From an uncultured bacterium (GTDB taxonomy: Bacteria; CSSED10-310; CALFER01): DNA of 38,499 nucleotides. The stretch covers positions 1 to 38,499 of the forward strand of contig CALFER010000008.1 in the NCBI GenBank assembly GCA_937951895.1. Reading direction: 5' to 3'. Below the pieces are notes generated by a model. It searched no databases, was not told the origin of the DNA, and worked only from the letters and a program-made list of their open reading frames with translations. Below, one piece after another: positions 1 through 8,662 of this stretch; position 1 is the first letter of the stretch; every line of letters begins with the position of its first letter. The translations under genes and the position numbers were made by a program.

Positions 1-205
1 GAAGAAAAAAAAGCAATCGGCGTAAATCTGTGTAATCGGTGGATAAAAAATCCCGTCCGCACCCTTAAATATCCACCGATTACGCCGATTCCAGTGATTC
101 AGCCCCATCACCCCAGTACTGCTTGATGGCACACGATCTTCTTTCAACCTGAAGAAAAAAAAGCAATCGGCGTAAATCTGTGTAATCGGTGGATAAAAAA
201 TCCCG
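1..205. repeat. Two direct copies of a ~55-bp dispersed repeat plus an inverted partial copy
   Basis: Positions 1-55 and 151-205 are the same ~55-bp sequence, running from GAAGAAAAAAAAGC to AAAAAATCCCG. Positions 71-90 carry an inverted partial copy (ATCCACCGATTACGCCGATT). The core reads AATCTGTGTAATCGGTGGAT. A third plus-orientation copy lies at 765-797, after the next gene. In one frame the repeat translates to STDYTD, a string I remember from many environmental genomes. The first 308 bases hold no convincing gene. Confidence 0.9.
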
Positions 206-308
206 CGCTAAAAACACTCCCGGTTGCTGCTGTTGTGTGGAGCAACACCGCTTGATAAAATAAACAAAAATCAAACGCTCCTCCTGAGAAGAAAAGAAAG
301 GAAGTCCC

Positions 309-740
309 ATGCGACAAGAACTGAATCAGATTCGAAAGACAGCAGAGATCGACGATAAAGACCTGGAAACCTACGCGATTATCGGTGCAGCAATGACCGT
401 TCACAATGAACTCGGTTGTGGTTTTCTCGAAGCCGTCTATCAGGAGGCTCTGGAACTTGAATTTCAATCGACCGGGATTCCCTATTATCGGCAGAAGTTA
501 CTTCCCGTCTTGTACCGAGGGAAATCACTCAGAACTAACTTCAGAGCAGATTTCGTCTGCTACGAGTCTATCATCGTTGAAATCAAAGCGTTATCACAGT
601 TATCCGGACTCGAAGAATCGCAGGTTATCAACTACCTCAAAGCATCGGGTCTCAGACGTGCATTGCTTATCAATTTCGGTAATAGAAGCCTTCAGCAAAG
701 ACGATTTGTCCTTGATCCATCCATGCACAAAATCCAGTGA
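309..740 (+). CDS. GxxExxY family protein
   Basis: A 143-residue protein of the GxxExxY family, named for the motif seen here as G-F-L-E-A-V-Y near residues 38-44. The second half has ADFVCYESIIVEIKAL followed by QVINYLK, consistent with the PD-(D/E)xK nuclease-like fold assigned to this family; that assignment is family knowledge and no activity has been shown. The ATG at 309 is preceded by an AAGGAAG ribosome binding site (about 297-303). The gene stands alone and is bracketed by copies of the TDYTD-type repeat at 151-205 and 765-797, an arrangement I recall for this family elsewhere. It is more A/T-rich than the nuo operon, which fits acquisition. Its biological role is unknown. Confidence 0.85.
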   Translation: MRQELNQIRKTAEIDDKDLETYAIIGAAMTVHNELGCGFLEAVYQEALELEFQSTGIPYYRQKLLPVLYRGKSLRTNFRADFVCYESIIVEIKALSQLSGLEESQVINYLKASGLRRALLINFGNRSLQQRRFVLDPSMHKIQ

Positions 741-764
741 CTGAGTGCCGAGGCCTGTCGGGGC

Positions 765-797
765 ATCAATCGGCGAAAATCTGTGTAATCGGTGGAC
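765..797 (+). repeat. Third copy of the TDYTD-type repeat
   Basis: CAATCGGCGAAAATCTGTG followed by TAATCGGTGGA repeats the core of the 1-55 and 151-205 elements with small differences. It starts about 25 bases after the GxxExxY stop, so the gene has same-orientation copies on both sides. Confidence 0.85.
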
Positions 798-801
798 TGA
801 T

Positions 802-1287
802 TCAGGAGCCCCAGACATCGACTGTCCCACCGCAGTTCCGGCATTTTTCGGCATACCATGAAAACGGTTCGCCGCACCGGGAACACCGCCACTTCGCCTT
901 CTGGTCCTCGACCCAGTTCTCCAGCCCCATCGAACGAATATCGCGCAGATTCTGAATGTTGAACCGCAAGTGTCTCAAAATCCGAAACGTCTGGCTCGCT
1001 AACTGGTACTGCTCATGAATCGCGCAAGGAAACTCGTCACACTCAGAACAAAAATCAACCCCTTTTTCCTTCACGCAATCCTTGATTCTGCATCCCCGGC
1101 AGTTCACGAATGGCGCATCCGATTTACACCCGTCACATCGCATCTGGTCGGGCGTCGCTTCCCAGCCCGGAAGTTCGCTTTGAAACATCCCGATCACCCG
1201 CTTCTTGTCCTCTTCGGTTTGCGCATGAATGATCTCACAGGCCCCGCAATATATTCCGCAATACGATTCCGGTCTCACAGGTTCCAT
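802..1287 (-). CDS. DUF3795 domain protein, cysteine-rich putative metal binder
   Basis: A 161-residue protein starting MEPVRPESYCGIYCGAC, the typical opening of DUF3795 proteins. It has cysteine pairs throughout: CGIYCGAC near residues 10-17, then CDGC, CRGCRIKDC and CSECDEFPC, and a C-terminal zinc-ribbon-like WRCSRCG...CRNCGG. The cysteine spacing argues for bound zinc or an iron-sulfur site. No catalytic role is established for the family. The start at 1287 is set by a strong GGAGGAGGAG ribosome binding site just upstream. It is transcribed divergently from the nuo operon, with about 160 bases between the two starts. Confidence 0.85.
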   Translation of the reverse strand: MEPVRPESYCGIYCGACEIIHAQTEEDKKRVIGMFQSELPGWEATPDQMRCDGCKSDAPFVNCRGCRIKDCVKEKGVDFCSECDEFPCAIHEQYQLASQTFRILRHLRFNIQNLRDIRSMGLENWVEDQKAKWRCSRCGEPFSWYAEKCRNCGGTVDVWGS

Positions 1288-1362
1288 GTCATCTCCTCCT
1301 CCAATCCCATTACGATTCGTTTTCAGCTTAGTTTATCTCGTTTTTCCCGCCCTTTCACGCCG

Positions 1363-1391
1363 TTGACTTGACCGGGATACGACCGTAAACT
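1363..1391 (+). promoter_or_regulatory. Sigma-70-like promoter of the nuo operon
   Basis: TTGACT at 1363-1368 and TAAACT at 1386-1391 are separated by 17 bases, a good match to a housekeeping promoter. It lies about 58 bases upstream of the nuoA start. No operator palindrome is evident. Confidence 0.65.
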
Positions 1392-1449
1392 AGATCAGTT
1401 CGGAGCGAACGGCTCACGAACTTCGGGCAACCCATTGGAGACCTCCTTC

Positions 1450-1854
1450 GTGAACACCGCACTCTGGCCCCTTCTCTTGTACTTCGTGTTCGTGCTCGCG
1501 GTCGCGGGCGGCATGATCGTCATCCCGTTCTTTCTCGGGCAACGCCACCGTGAACACGCCACGAACGAACCCTACGAATCCGGTATCGTCGGCACCGGCA
1601 GCCCGCGTGTGCATCTGTCCGTCCATTACTATCTGATCGCCATGTTCTTCGTCGTCTTCGATCTCGAAGCCGTCTTCATCTACGCCTGGGCCGTGTCGGC
1701 ACGCGATCTGGGCTGGCAGGGCTACATCTCGGTGTCCGTCTTCATCGGCCTCCTGCTGGTCGCTCTGCTGTATCTGTGGCGGCAACGCGCACTGGATTGG
1801 GGTCCCGTTCCCCGACCCAGGGATTCCCTGCTTCCTCCGCGGGACGCATCGTGA
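1450..1854 (+). CDS. nuoA: NADH-quinone oxidoreductase subunit A
   Basis: Small membrane subunit of complex I, about 134 residues with three hydrophobic segments. The conserved loop NEPYESGI precedes the second segment and FDLEAVFIYAWA identifies the family. The preferred start is GTG at 1450, because GGAG at 1437-1440 sits nine bases ahead; an in-frame TTG at 1435 would add five residues and overlap that ribosome binding site. NuoA joins the membrane arm near the quinone site together with NuoH and NuoJ. It is the first gene of the operon and is followed after 20 bases by nuoB. Confidence 0.93.
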   Translation: MNTALWPLLLYFVFVLAVAGGMIVIPFFLGQRHREHATNEPYESGIVGTGSPRVHLSVHYYLIAMFFVVFDLEAVFIYAWAVSARDLGWQGYISVSVFIGLLLVALLYLWRQRALDWGPVPRPRDSLLPPRDAS

Positions 1855-1874
1855 CGCCCCGAAAGGATCCCGAC

Positions 1875-2492
1875 ATGCATTCAATTCCCGGTTCGGTCAA
1901 TTCGGTCCAGTCCGTTGAGGAGGCCGCGCGCCAGAGCGTGGTGCTCGGGACCGTCCAGGATTTCGTCGCCTGGGGCCAGAAGAATTCGATCTGGCCGTTC
2001 GCATTCGGCCTGTCGTGCTGTTTCGTCGAAATGGCCACGTCGCTCACGAGCCGCTTCGATGTCGCCCGGTTCGGCTCCGAAGTCATCCGCGGAACGCCTC
2101 GCGAAGCCGACCTGATGATCGTCGCCGGAACGGTCTTTCTCAAGATGGCGCCGGTCGTGCAACGTCTGTACGAGCAGATGATGGAGCCTCGGTGGGTCAT
2201 TTCGATGGGTGCCTGTGCCAATTCGGGTGGCATGTACGATATCTACAGCGTCGTCCAGGGTGTCGATACGTTCCTGCCCGTCGATGTCTATATCCCCGGC
2301 TGCCCGCCTCGCCCCGAATCGTTCCTCGAAGCCCTGACCCTGCTCCAGTCCAAAGCCGCCGGCCAGCGCCGTCCGCTGAGCTGGGTCGTTGGCCCGCAAG
2401 GCGTTCAGACCCGGACCGTGCCCTGCATGCGGGATCAGAAAACGAGCGACCGGATGAAGACGCTCCGGCTGCGCCCACCGGAGGAAGTGTGA
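1875..2492 (+). CDS. nuoB: NADH-quinone oxidoreductase subunit B
   Basis: 205-residue peripheral-arm subunit that holds iron-sulfur cluster N2, the last electron carrier before quinone. The expected ligands are visible: adjacent Cys48-Cys49 (GLSCCFVEM), Cys114 (MGACANSGG) and Cys143 (YIPGCPPRPE). The ATG at 1875 follows an AAAGGA site. A longer in-frame extension back to 1776 would overlap nuoA and is rejected. The stop TGA overlaps the nuoCD ATG by one base, implying translational coupling. The C-terminus past residue 165 is a basic, less conserved tail. Confidence 0.96.
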   Translation: MHSIPGSVNSVQSVEEAARQSVVLGTVQDFVAWGQKNSIWPFAFGLSCCFVEMATSLTSRFDVARFGSEVIRGTPREADLMIVAGTVFLKMAPVVQRLYEQMMEPRWVISMGACANSGGMYDIYSVVQGVDTFLPVDVYIPGCPPRPESFLEALTLLQSKAAGQRRPLSWVVGPQGVQTRTVPCMRDQKTSDRMKTLRLRPPEEV

Positions 2493-4219
2493 TGATCCGC
2501 GAGATACTTGCCGACCGATTCGGACCCGTCACGACTCAACCCGCTGCCGACGGCATCGAGACGCTCTGGGTCGATCCGTCTCAGATCCGCCAGGTCATCC
2601 GGTTCCTGAAATATGATATTCCCCAGCCATTCCCGATGCTCTATGACCTGACCGCAATCGACGAAAGCCGGCGCCGGCACCGTGACGGCCAGCCCGACTC
2701 CGCTCTCACTGTCGTCTACCATCTGCTGTCATTCGATCGGAACATCGATCTGCGGATCAAGGCGGCTCTTCCGTCCGATTCCCCCGCGATCGATTCGATC
2801 ATCCGCATTTTCCCGGCCGCGGCCTGGTATGAATGCGAGGCGTTCGACATGTTCGGGATCCGGTTCAACGACCATCCGAACCTCCGCCGGCTTCTCATGC
2901 CGCAGAACTGGCCCGGACATCCGTTGCGAAAAACGCATCCGGCCCGAGCCACCGAGTTGCCGCCCTATACGCATGACAACGCCATCGTGGATCTCCAGCA
3001 GGATCTCCTCAAACTGCGGCCCGAGCAATGGGGCTGGGCGCCGGAGTCCGAAGAAAACGAATACATTTATCTGAATTTAGGTCCGCAGCATCCCGGAACG
3101 CATGGATTGCTTCGCTTTATCCTGAAACTCGATGGTGAGTTGATCTCGGAATCGATCGCGGATATCGGTTATCATCATCGGGGCGCCGAGAAAATGGCTG
3201 AGCGTCAGACGTGGCACAGTTTCATTCCCTACACCGATCGCATCGATTATCTCGGCGGCGTGATGAATAACCTGCCGTATCTGCTTGCGGTGGAAAAACT
3301 GGCGGGAATCCGCGTGCCGGAACGCGCTGAGATGATCCGCGTCATGATGTGCGAATTGTTCCGCATCATCAGTCATCTCGTCTGGTACGGCACGTTCGTT
3401 CAGGACATCGGCTTCATGTCGCCGGTGTTTTACATGTTCACGGACCGGGAGCGCGCATTTCGGATCGTCGAGGCTGTTTGCGGGGGACGGATGCACCCGA
3501 TGTGGTTCCGGATCGGCGGGGTGGCGCATGATCTGCCCAAAGGCTGGGAAGCGCTCGTCAGGGACTTCATCGAGTATTTACCGGCGCAGTTGAAGGATTA
3601 CGACAAGGCCGTCATGCGGAACCGGATCTTCACCGCACGGACAAAGGGTGTCGGCGCCTATTCGCTCGCCGAGGCCATCGAATGGGGCGTGACGGGACCG
3701 GGATTGCGGGCCTGCGGGCTGGATTGGGATTTTCGGAAGAAGCGGCCGTATTCCGGCTATGAGTCATTTGAATTCGATATTCCGACAGCCCAGAACGGCG
3801 ATTGTTTTGACCGGGCGGTGGTGCGGATCGAGGAAATGCGGCAGAGTCTGCGGATCATCGAACAGTGCCTGAAGAACATGCCCGCGGGCGACTACAAGGC
3901 GGATCACCCGCTCGCCATGCCGCCGCGCAAAGATCGCACGATGCATGACATCGAGACCTTGATCAACCATTTCGTCGGAGTCGCCTGGGGGCCGGTCATG
4001 CCCGCGGGGGAATCGTTTGCGGGGGTCGAGGCGACCAAGGGAAACACGGGATACTATGTCATCAGCGACGGTGCGGCCATGTCCTACCGGACGCGGATCC
4101 GGACACCGTCCTTCGCGCATATCCAGATGGCGCCCGGTGTCGCCAGAGGCATGCTGATCGCCGACCTGCTGGCGTATCTCGGGAGCATCGACTTCGTGCT
4201 CGCGGACATCGACCGGTAG
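2492..4219 (+). CDS. nuoCD: NADH-quinone oxidoreductase subunit C/D fusion
   Basis: 575-residue fusion. Residues 1-~170 are the NuoC (30 kDa) domain, with the family signature ECEAFDMFGIRFNDHPNLRR at about 114-133. Residues from ~190 on are NuoD (49 kDa), starting YIYLNLGPQHPGTHG, which forms much of the quinone-binding cavity with NuoB. Fused nuoCD is known from enterobacteria and various other phyla. The ATG at 2492 overlaps the nuoB stop and follows GGAGGAAG. The open frame continues upstream inside nuoB, but that part is out-of-frame nuoB sequence. A 39-base gap precedes nuoE. Confidence 0.96.
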   Translation: MIREILADRFGPVTTQPAADGIETLWVDPSQIRQVIRFLKYDIPQPFPMLYDLTAIDESRRRHRDGQPDSALTVVYHLLSFDRNIDLRIKAALPSDSPAIDSIIRIFPAAAWYECEAFDMFGIRFNDHPNLRRLLMPQNWPGHPLRKTHPARATELPPYTHDNAIVDLQQDLLKLRPEQWGWAPESEENEYIYLNLGPQHPGTHGLLRFILKLDGELISESIADIGYHHRGAEKMAERQTWHSFIPYTDRIDYLGGVMNNLPYLLAVEKLAGIRVPERAEMIRVMMCELFRIISHLVWYGTFVQDIGFMSPVFYMFTDRERAFRIVEAVCGGRMHPMWFRIGGVAHDLPKGWEALVRDFIEYLPAQLKDYDKAVMRNRIFTARTKGVGAYSLAEAIEWGVTGPGLRACGLDWDFRKKRPYSGYESFEFDIPTAQNGDCFDRAVVRIEEMRQSLRIIEQCLKNMPAGDYKADHPLAMPPRKDRTMHDIETLINHFVGVAWGPVMPAGESFAGVEATKGNTGYYVISDGAAMSYRTRIRTPSFAHIQMAPGVARGMLIADLLAYLGSIDFVLADIDR

Positions 4220-4258
4220 ATTCATGGGAGGGGAACGCATGACGAGACTGGAGTTCAC

Positions 4259-4732
4259 ATGCTGACGGAGCACGAACGAAGGGAAATAGAGGCGGAGTTT
4301 CCGCATTATCCGGACAGGAAAGCGCTCAGTATCGATGCGCTCAAGATCGTGCAGTCGCACCGCGGCTGGGTCAGCGACGAAGCAGTCCGGGATGTCGCCG
4401 ACCTGCTCGGTATGACCACGGCGGAACTCGAAGGCGTCGCAACCTTCTTCAATATGATTTTCCGGAAGCCGGTCGGCCGACATGTGATCATGATGTGCGA
4501 CAGCGTGACCTGCGACGCGCTCGACGGGATCGCCCTGCGCACACACCTCCTCAAGCGACTCGGGATCCGTCCCGGCCAGACCACCGCGGACGGGCGGTTC
4601 ACGATGATTCCCGTGCCCTGTCTCGGGGTCTGCCAGTTCGCACCGGTCATGATGGTGGATCGGGAATTGCACAAAAACGTCACCATCGAGACGCTCGATC
4701 GGGTCATCGATCGGTTGCGGGAGGAGACATGA
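4259..4732 (+). CDS. nuoE: NADH-quinone oxidoreductase subunit E (24 kDa)
   Basis: 157-residue thioredoxin-like subunit of the NADH-input module, binding the off-pathway [2Fe-2S] cluster N1a. The ligands are Cys80 and Cys85 (CDSVTC) and Cys121 and Cys125 (CLGVC). The N-terminal helical bundle contains the usual VSDEAVRDVADLLGM and GVATFF segments. The ATG at 4259 follows GGAG at 4250-4253; another ATG at 4239 is out of frame. The stop overlaps the nuoF ATG in an ATGA arrangement. Confidence 0.95.
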   Translation: MLTEHERREIEAEFPHYPDRKALSIDALKIVQSHRGWVSDEAVRDVADLLGMTTAELEGVATFFNMIFRKPVGRHVIMMCDSVTCDALDGIALRTHLLKRLGIRPGQTTADGRFTMIPVPCLGVCQFAPVMMVDRELHKNVTIETLDRVIDRLREET

Positions 4733-6018
4733 ACCGCATGGAACGGCCGCTGACGCAGCATTTCAGACCCGACGGCAAGCCTCTGACGCTGGACGAGTAT
4801 CGCGCTGCCGGCGGATATCGGGCTGTCGAAACCGCCGTCCGCTCGAAAACGCCTCAGGATGTGCAGCAGATCGTCAAGGCATCGGGACTCCGAGGCCGCG
4901 GTGGCGCGGGATTCCCGACAGGATTGAAATGGAGCTTCGTACCGATGGGGCCCGGCGCAAACCGGCCGAAATACCTGGTCGCCAACGCGGACGAACTCGA
5001 ACCGGGAGCCATCAAGGATCGATTCCTGATGGAGCACAGTCCGCATCAGCTCATCGAGGGCATGATCCTGGCGGCGTTCGCGATCGAAGCCCAGACCGGA
5101 TACATCTTCATCCGATACGATTACCACGACGCGGCGAGTTTTCTGCACGAGGCCATCGTGGAGGCTCGAAAAGCGGGATTGCTCGGTCAAAAGATCCTCG
5201 GAACGGATGTCTCGATCGATCTGCATGTGCATTCCAGTGCCGGGAGGTACATCTGTGGTGAGGAAACCGCGTTGATCAATGCGCTGGAGGGACGGCGCGC
5301 CAACCCGCGGAGCAAACCCCCGTTTCCTCAGATCAGCGGCCTGTTCGGCAAACCCACGATCGTCCAGAACGTGGAAACGCTCTGCAACCTCCCGCATATC
5401 GTGGCGAACGGCCCGGAATGGTTCAAGTCACTCAGCCGATCGAAGGATGCCGGAACGAAAGTCTACGGTGTGAGCGGGCGGGTGAAACGGCCGGGAATCT
5501 GGGAACTGCCGATGGGAACGACACTTCGCGAACTCATTTTCGATCACGCCGGAGGCATGCTCGACGGCTATCAGCTCAAGGGCATCATTCCCGGCGGCGC
5601 GTCCACGGATTTTCTCCTCCCCGGGCATCTCGATCTGGCGATGGATTTCGACACGATCCAGGGAGCGGGGAGCCGGATGGGCACGGGCACCTTGATCATC
5701 CTCGACGACCGCACCTGTCCTGTCGCCATGCTCGTGTCGCTGGAACGCTTCTTCGCGCAGGAATCCTGCGGCTGGTGCACGCCGTGCCGCGACGGACTGT
5801 CCTGGATCGAGAAAACCCTTGTCGCGATCGAACAGGGTGAGGGGCAACCGGGCGACATCGACGTGCTCGAACACCATTGCCGGATGCTCGGAGCCGGGAA
5901 TACGTTCTGCGCACTGGCGCCGGGCGCGATCGAACCCCTCCAGAGCGCGTTGAAGTATTTCCGGACCGACATCGAGGCGCACATCGAGAAACGCGCCTGT
6001 CCGTATGGGAATCACTGA
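4729..6018 (+). CDS. nuoF: NADH-quinone oxidoreductase subunit F (51 kDa, NADH/FMN-binding)
   Basis: 429-residue subunit that oxidises NADH through FMN and passes electrons to cluster N3. The glycine-rich segment RGRGGAGFPTGLKW (about 55-68) and ICGEETALINALEGRRA (about 175-191) are the nucleotide and FMN sites. N3 ligands are Cys347, Cys350, Cys353 (ESCGWCTPC) and Cys394 (NTFC). The ATG at 4729 follows GAGGAGA and overlaps the nuoE stop; an alternative ATG three codons later is possible. Length and motifs match an intact NuoF. Confidence 0.96.
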   Translation: MNRMERPLTQHFRPDGKPLTLDEYRAAGGYRAVETAVRSKTPQDVQQIVKASGLRGRGGAGFPTGLKWSFVPMGPGANRPKYLVANADELEPGAIKDRFLMEHSPHQLIEGMILAAFAIEAQTGYIFIRYDYHDAASFLHEAIVEARKAGLLGQKILGTDVSIDLHVHSSAGRYICGEETALINALEGRRANPRSKPPFPQISGLFGKPTIVQNVETLCNLPHIVANGPEWFKSLSRSKDAGTKVYGVSGRVKRPGIWELPMGTTLRELIFDHAGGMLDGYQLKGIIPGGASTDFLLPGHLDLAMDFDTIQGAGSRMGTGTLIILDDRTCPVAMLVSLERFFAQESCGWCTPCRDGLSWIEKTLVAIEQGEGQPGDIDVLEHHCRMLGAGNTFCALAPGAIEPLQSALKYFRTDIEAHIEKRACPYGNH

Positions 6019-6019
6019 C

Positions 6020-8662
6020 ATGAAGGGCGACACGCACATGGTGACGATTTTTATCGACAACCGGCCGGTTCAGGTCATGGCCGACACGAATCTCCTGCAC
6101 GCCTGCATCGCCGCCGGGATCGACATTCCGTATTTCTGCTGGCACCCCGCCTTCGGATCGGTGGGAGCATGTCGGCAATGCGCGGTGAAGCAGTTCCAGA
6201 ACGAAGCCGATACAAAAGGAAAACTCGTGATGGCCTGCATGACACCCGTGAAGGACGGCCTCAGATTCTCAATCGGGGATGCCGACGCCCAGGCCTTCCG
6301 CGCCGCAGTCATTGAATGGATGATGACGAACCATCCGCATGACTGTCCGGTTTGCGACGAAGGTGGCGAGTGTCATCTGCAGGACATGACCGTCGCCTCG
6401 GGGCATAACTACCGGCGTTTCCGGTTCACCAAGCGCACCTTCCACAACCAGGATCTCGGCCCGTTCATCCATCACGAAATGAACCGCTGCATCCAGTGCT
6501 ACCGCTGCGAACGCTACTATCGCGACGTGGCGGGCGGACGGGATTTCAGCTCTCAATCCTCGCGCAATCACGTCTACTTCGGCCGCGCCGAACCGGGCAG
6601 ACTGGAAAGCGAATTCAGCGGGAATCTGGTCGAAGTCTGCCCGACCGGCGTTTTCACCGACAAGACCTTTCGCAAACGCTACACGCGCAAATGGGACCTG
6701 AGTGCCACGCCGTCCATCTGTCCGCATTGCGGCGTGGGCTGCAACATCACGCTCGGCGAACGCTACGGCACGGTCCGGCGCACGATCAATCGCTTTCATC
6801 CCGAAATCAACGGATACTTCCTGTGCGACCGCGGCCGGTTCGGCTACGAGTATCTTCATGCCGGACAGAACCGGAAGAATGCGGATGAGGGGAATGTCGG
6901 CGCAGATTTGATCCGTAACTGCGACATCGGGATCGGCTCCCCCCGCGCCTCGCTCGAAACGAATTATGCGATCTGGAAACGGGTCGGTGCGAGTCGCTTT
7001 TATGCCGGGATGACGGGGCGCGAGTATGACACCGCCGGTGAGATCCTCTCGATGCTCAAAAGACATGCTTCACGGATCGCGAGCGTGCATGATGTCGAGC
7101 ATGCCGATGCGGTGTGCATTTTCGGCGAGGATGTCATTCAGACCGCTCCCCGCCTGGGTCTCGCCATCCACCGAAGTCTCGATAATGTCCCGGCAAAAGC
7201 CGCTGCCGCACTCGGAATCCCCGACTGGCACGCCGCCGCCGTGCGCACCGTCATTCAGAACGATCGAGGCCCCCTCGCCATCGTGTCGAGTGTGCCGACG
7301 ACACTCGGTTCCGAAGCATCGCACGTGCAGACGGCGGATCCCGCCCGGATCGCCCGGATCGCCTATGCCGTGACCCGCCTGATCGACCCGAATGCGCCAC
7401 CCGTCGCGGATCTCGATTCGGAATCAACCCGGACTGCAGAAGCGATCTCACGGATGCTGCTGAACGCCGAAATGCCGGTCGTCGTGACGGGCATGTCCGC
7501 GCTCGAACCGGGTATTCTCCAGGCCGTCTCGAACATCATGATCGCGCTGGAGACCTGCGGCAAATCCGCCCGTCTGGCGCTCGTCGTCCCGGACTGGAAT
7601 ACGATTGGCCTGATGATGCTCGATCCGAAACCCCTGTTCGAGGGGAAAAACCGCGTCCTGCCCGATGTCAGGGCGGCGCTGGTGGTCGAGACCGATCTGT
7701 TTCGGATTGCGGGCGCTGCCGAAGCGGAACGATGGTTCGCCGCGACTCCCGAGACCGTCGTGTTGGACTGCATCGACACGCGCTCGACGGAAAAGGCGAA
7801 ACGGTTCGTCCGCGTGGCGTCCCCTGCTGCCTCGGCAGGAACGGTGGTCAATTCCGAAGGGCGTGCCCAGCGGTTTTTCCCGGCGACCCCGCCGGGTGAG
7901 GTGCTGCCGGCATGGAAATGGCTCGGAACGGGCGGAATGGAATCGCCGACGCTCGATCGGATCATCGCGGAGTTGACGGCGGATTTCCCCGGCTTGAAGC
8001 GCGTGCGCGATGCGGCACCGGGAGTCATGGATACCAAGGAGCGATTCCCTCGACAAACGCACCGGTTCAGCGGAAGAACCTCGATGACGGCGAACCGGGA
8101 TGTGCATGAACCCGGTGTGCCACCGGATCCCGACGCGCCGCTCGCGTTTTCGATGGAAGGGTCGAATGTTTCGGGCGCACTGACGACGTTCGTCTGGACC
8201 CCGGGCCTGAATTCCGGTCAGGCGGGGTACAAGCAGTATCTCGCCATGCAGGCATCGCTCACGGAACACACCGGTTCCGGCGTGCGTCTCGTCGAGGGTA
8301 CCGATCGGAAATCCCCGTATTTCTCGGACATCCCTCCAGACACAGCGGAACGCGGTGAGTCGCTCCGATTGATTCCCCTCTACCTGATTTTCGGCTCGGA
8401 ACCGCTCAGCGTGAGGGGTGAGGCGATCGGATCGCTCGTTCCGGAGCCATATATCATGGTCAATCCGGACGATGCGACGACGTGGAAACTGGAAGAAGGT
8501 GCTGGTTCGATCGTGCGATGCGGCGCCTGTGAAGTGAGATGTACGGTGCGCATATCCGATCGAATCGCTCGGGGTGTTGCGGCATTTCCGGTGGGGATTC
8601 CGGGGTGTGAGGGTCTGGCGTTCGGCGAAGGGGTCGAGTTGCGGAAAGGAGCGGGCGCATGA
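6020..8662 (+). CDS. nuoG: NADH-quinone oxidoreductase subunit G (75 kDa)
   Basis: About 880 residues. From the 6020 start the cluster sites run in order: N1b [2Fe-2S] Cys40/51/54/73; N5 with His105 and Cys109/112/118; N4 with Cys157/160/163/207; and a further CPHCGVGC motif (Cys234/237/241) with Cys269 in LCDRGRF. The last set matches the extra N7 cluster found in some bacterial NuoG proteins. The molybdopterin-oxidoreductase-like C-terminal half is present but divergent. The start is uncertain: ATG at 6005, 6020 or 6038 are all in frame, and 6020 lies one base after the nuoF stop. The stop overlaps nuoH (ATGA). Confidence 0.94.
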   Translation: MKGDTHMVTIFIDNRPVQVMADTNLLHACIAAGIDIPYFCWHPAFGSVGACRQCAVKQFQNEADTKGKLVMACMTPVKDGLRFSIGDADAQAFRAAVIEWMMTNHPHDCPVCDEGGECHLQDMTVASGHNYRRFRFTKRTFHNQDLGPFIHHEMNRCIQCYRCERYYRDVAGGRDFSSQSSRNHVYFGRAEPGRLESEFSGNLVEVCPTGVFTDKTFRKRYTRKWDLSATPSICPHCGVGCNITLGERYGTVRRTINRFHPEINGYFLCDRGRFGYEYLHAGQNRKNADEGNVGADLIRNCDIGIGSPRASLETNYAIWKRVGASRFYAGMTGREYDTAGEILSMLKRHASRIASVHDVEHADAVCIFGEDVIQTAPRLGLAIHRSLDNVPAKAAAALGIPDWHAAAVRTVIQNDRGPLAIVSSVPTTLGSEASHVQTADPARIARIAYAVTRLIDPNAPPVADLDSESTRTAEAISRMLLNAEMPVVVTGMSALEPGILQAVSNIMIALETCGKSARLALVVPDWNTIGLMMLDPKPLFEGKNRVLPDVRAALVVETDLFRIAGAAEAERWFAATPETVVLDCIDTRSTEKAKRFVRVASPAASAGTVVNSEGRAQRFFPATPPGEVLPAWKWLGTGGMESPTLDRIIAELTADFPGLKRVRDAAPGVMDTKERFPRQTHRFSGRTSMTANRDVHEPGVPPDPDAPLAFSMEGSNVSGALTTFVWTPGLNSGQAGYKQYLAMQASLTEHTGSGVRLVEGTDRKSPYFSDIPPDTAERGESLRLIPLYLIFGSEPLSVRGEAIGSLVPEPYIMVNPDDATTWKLEEGAGSIVRCGACEVRCTVRISDRIARGVAAFPVGIPGCEGLAFGEGVELRKGAGA

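Noticed and set aside
2015..2491. In-frame upstream extension of nuoCD
   Set aside because: It is nuoB sequence read in another frame; the NuoC domain starts at 2492 with its own ribosome binding site.
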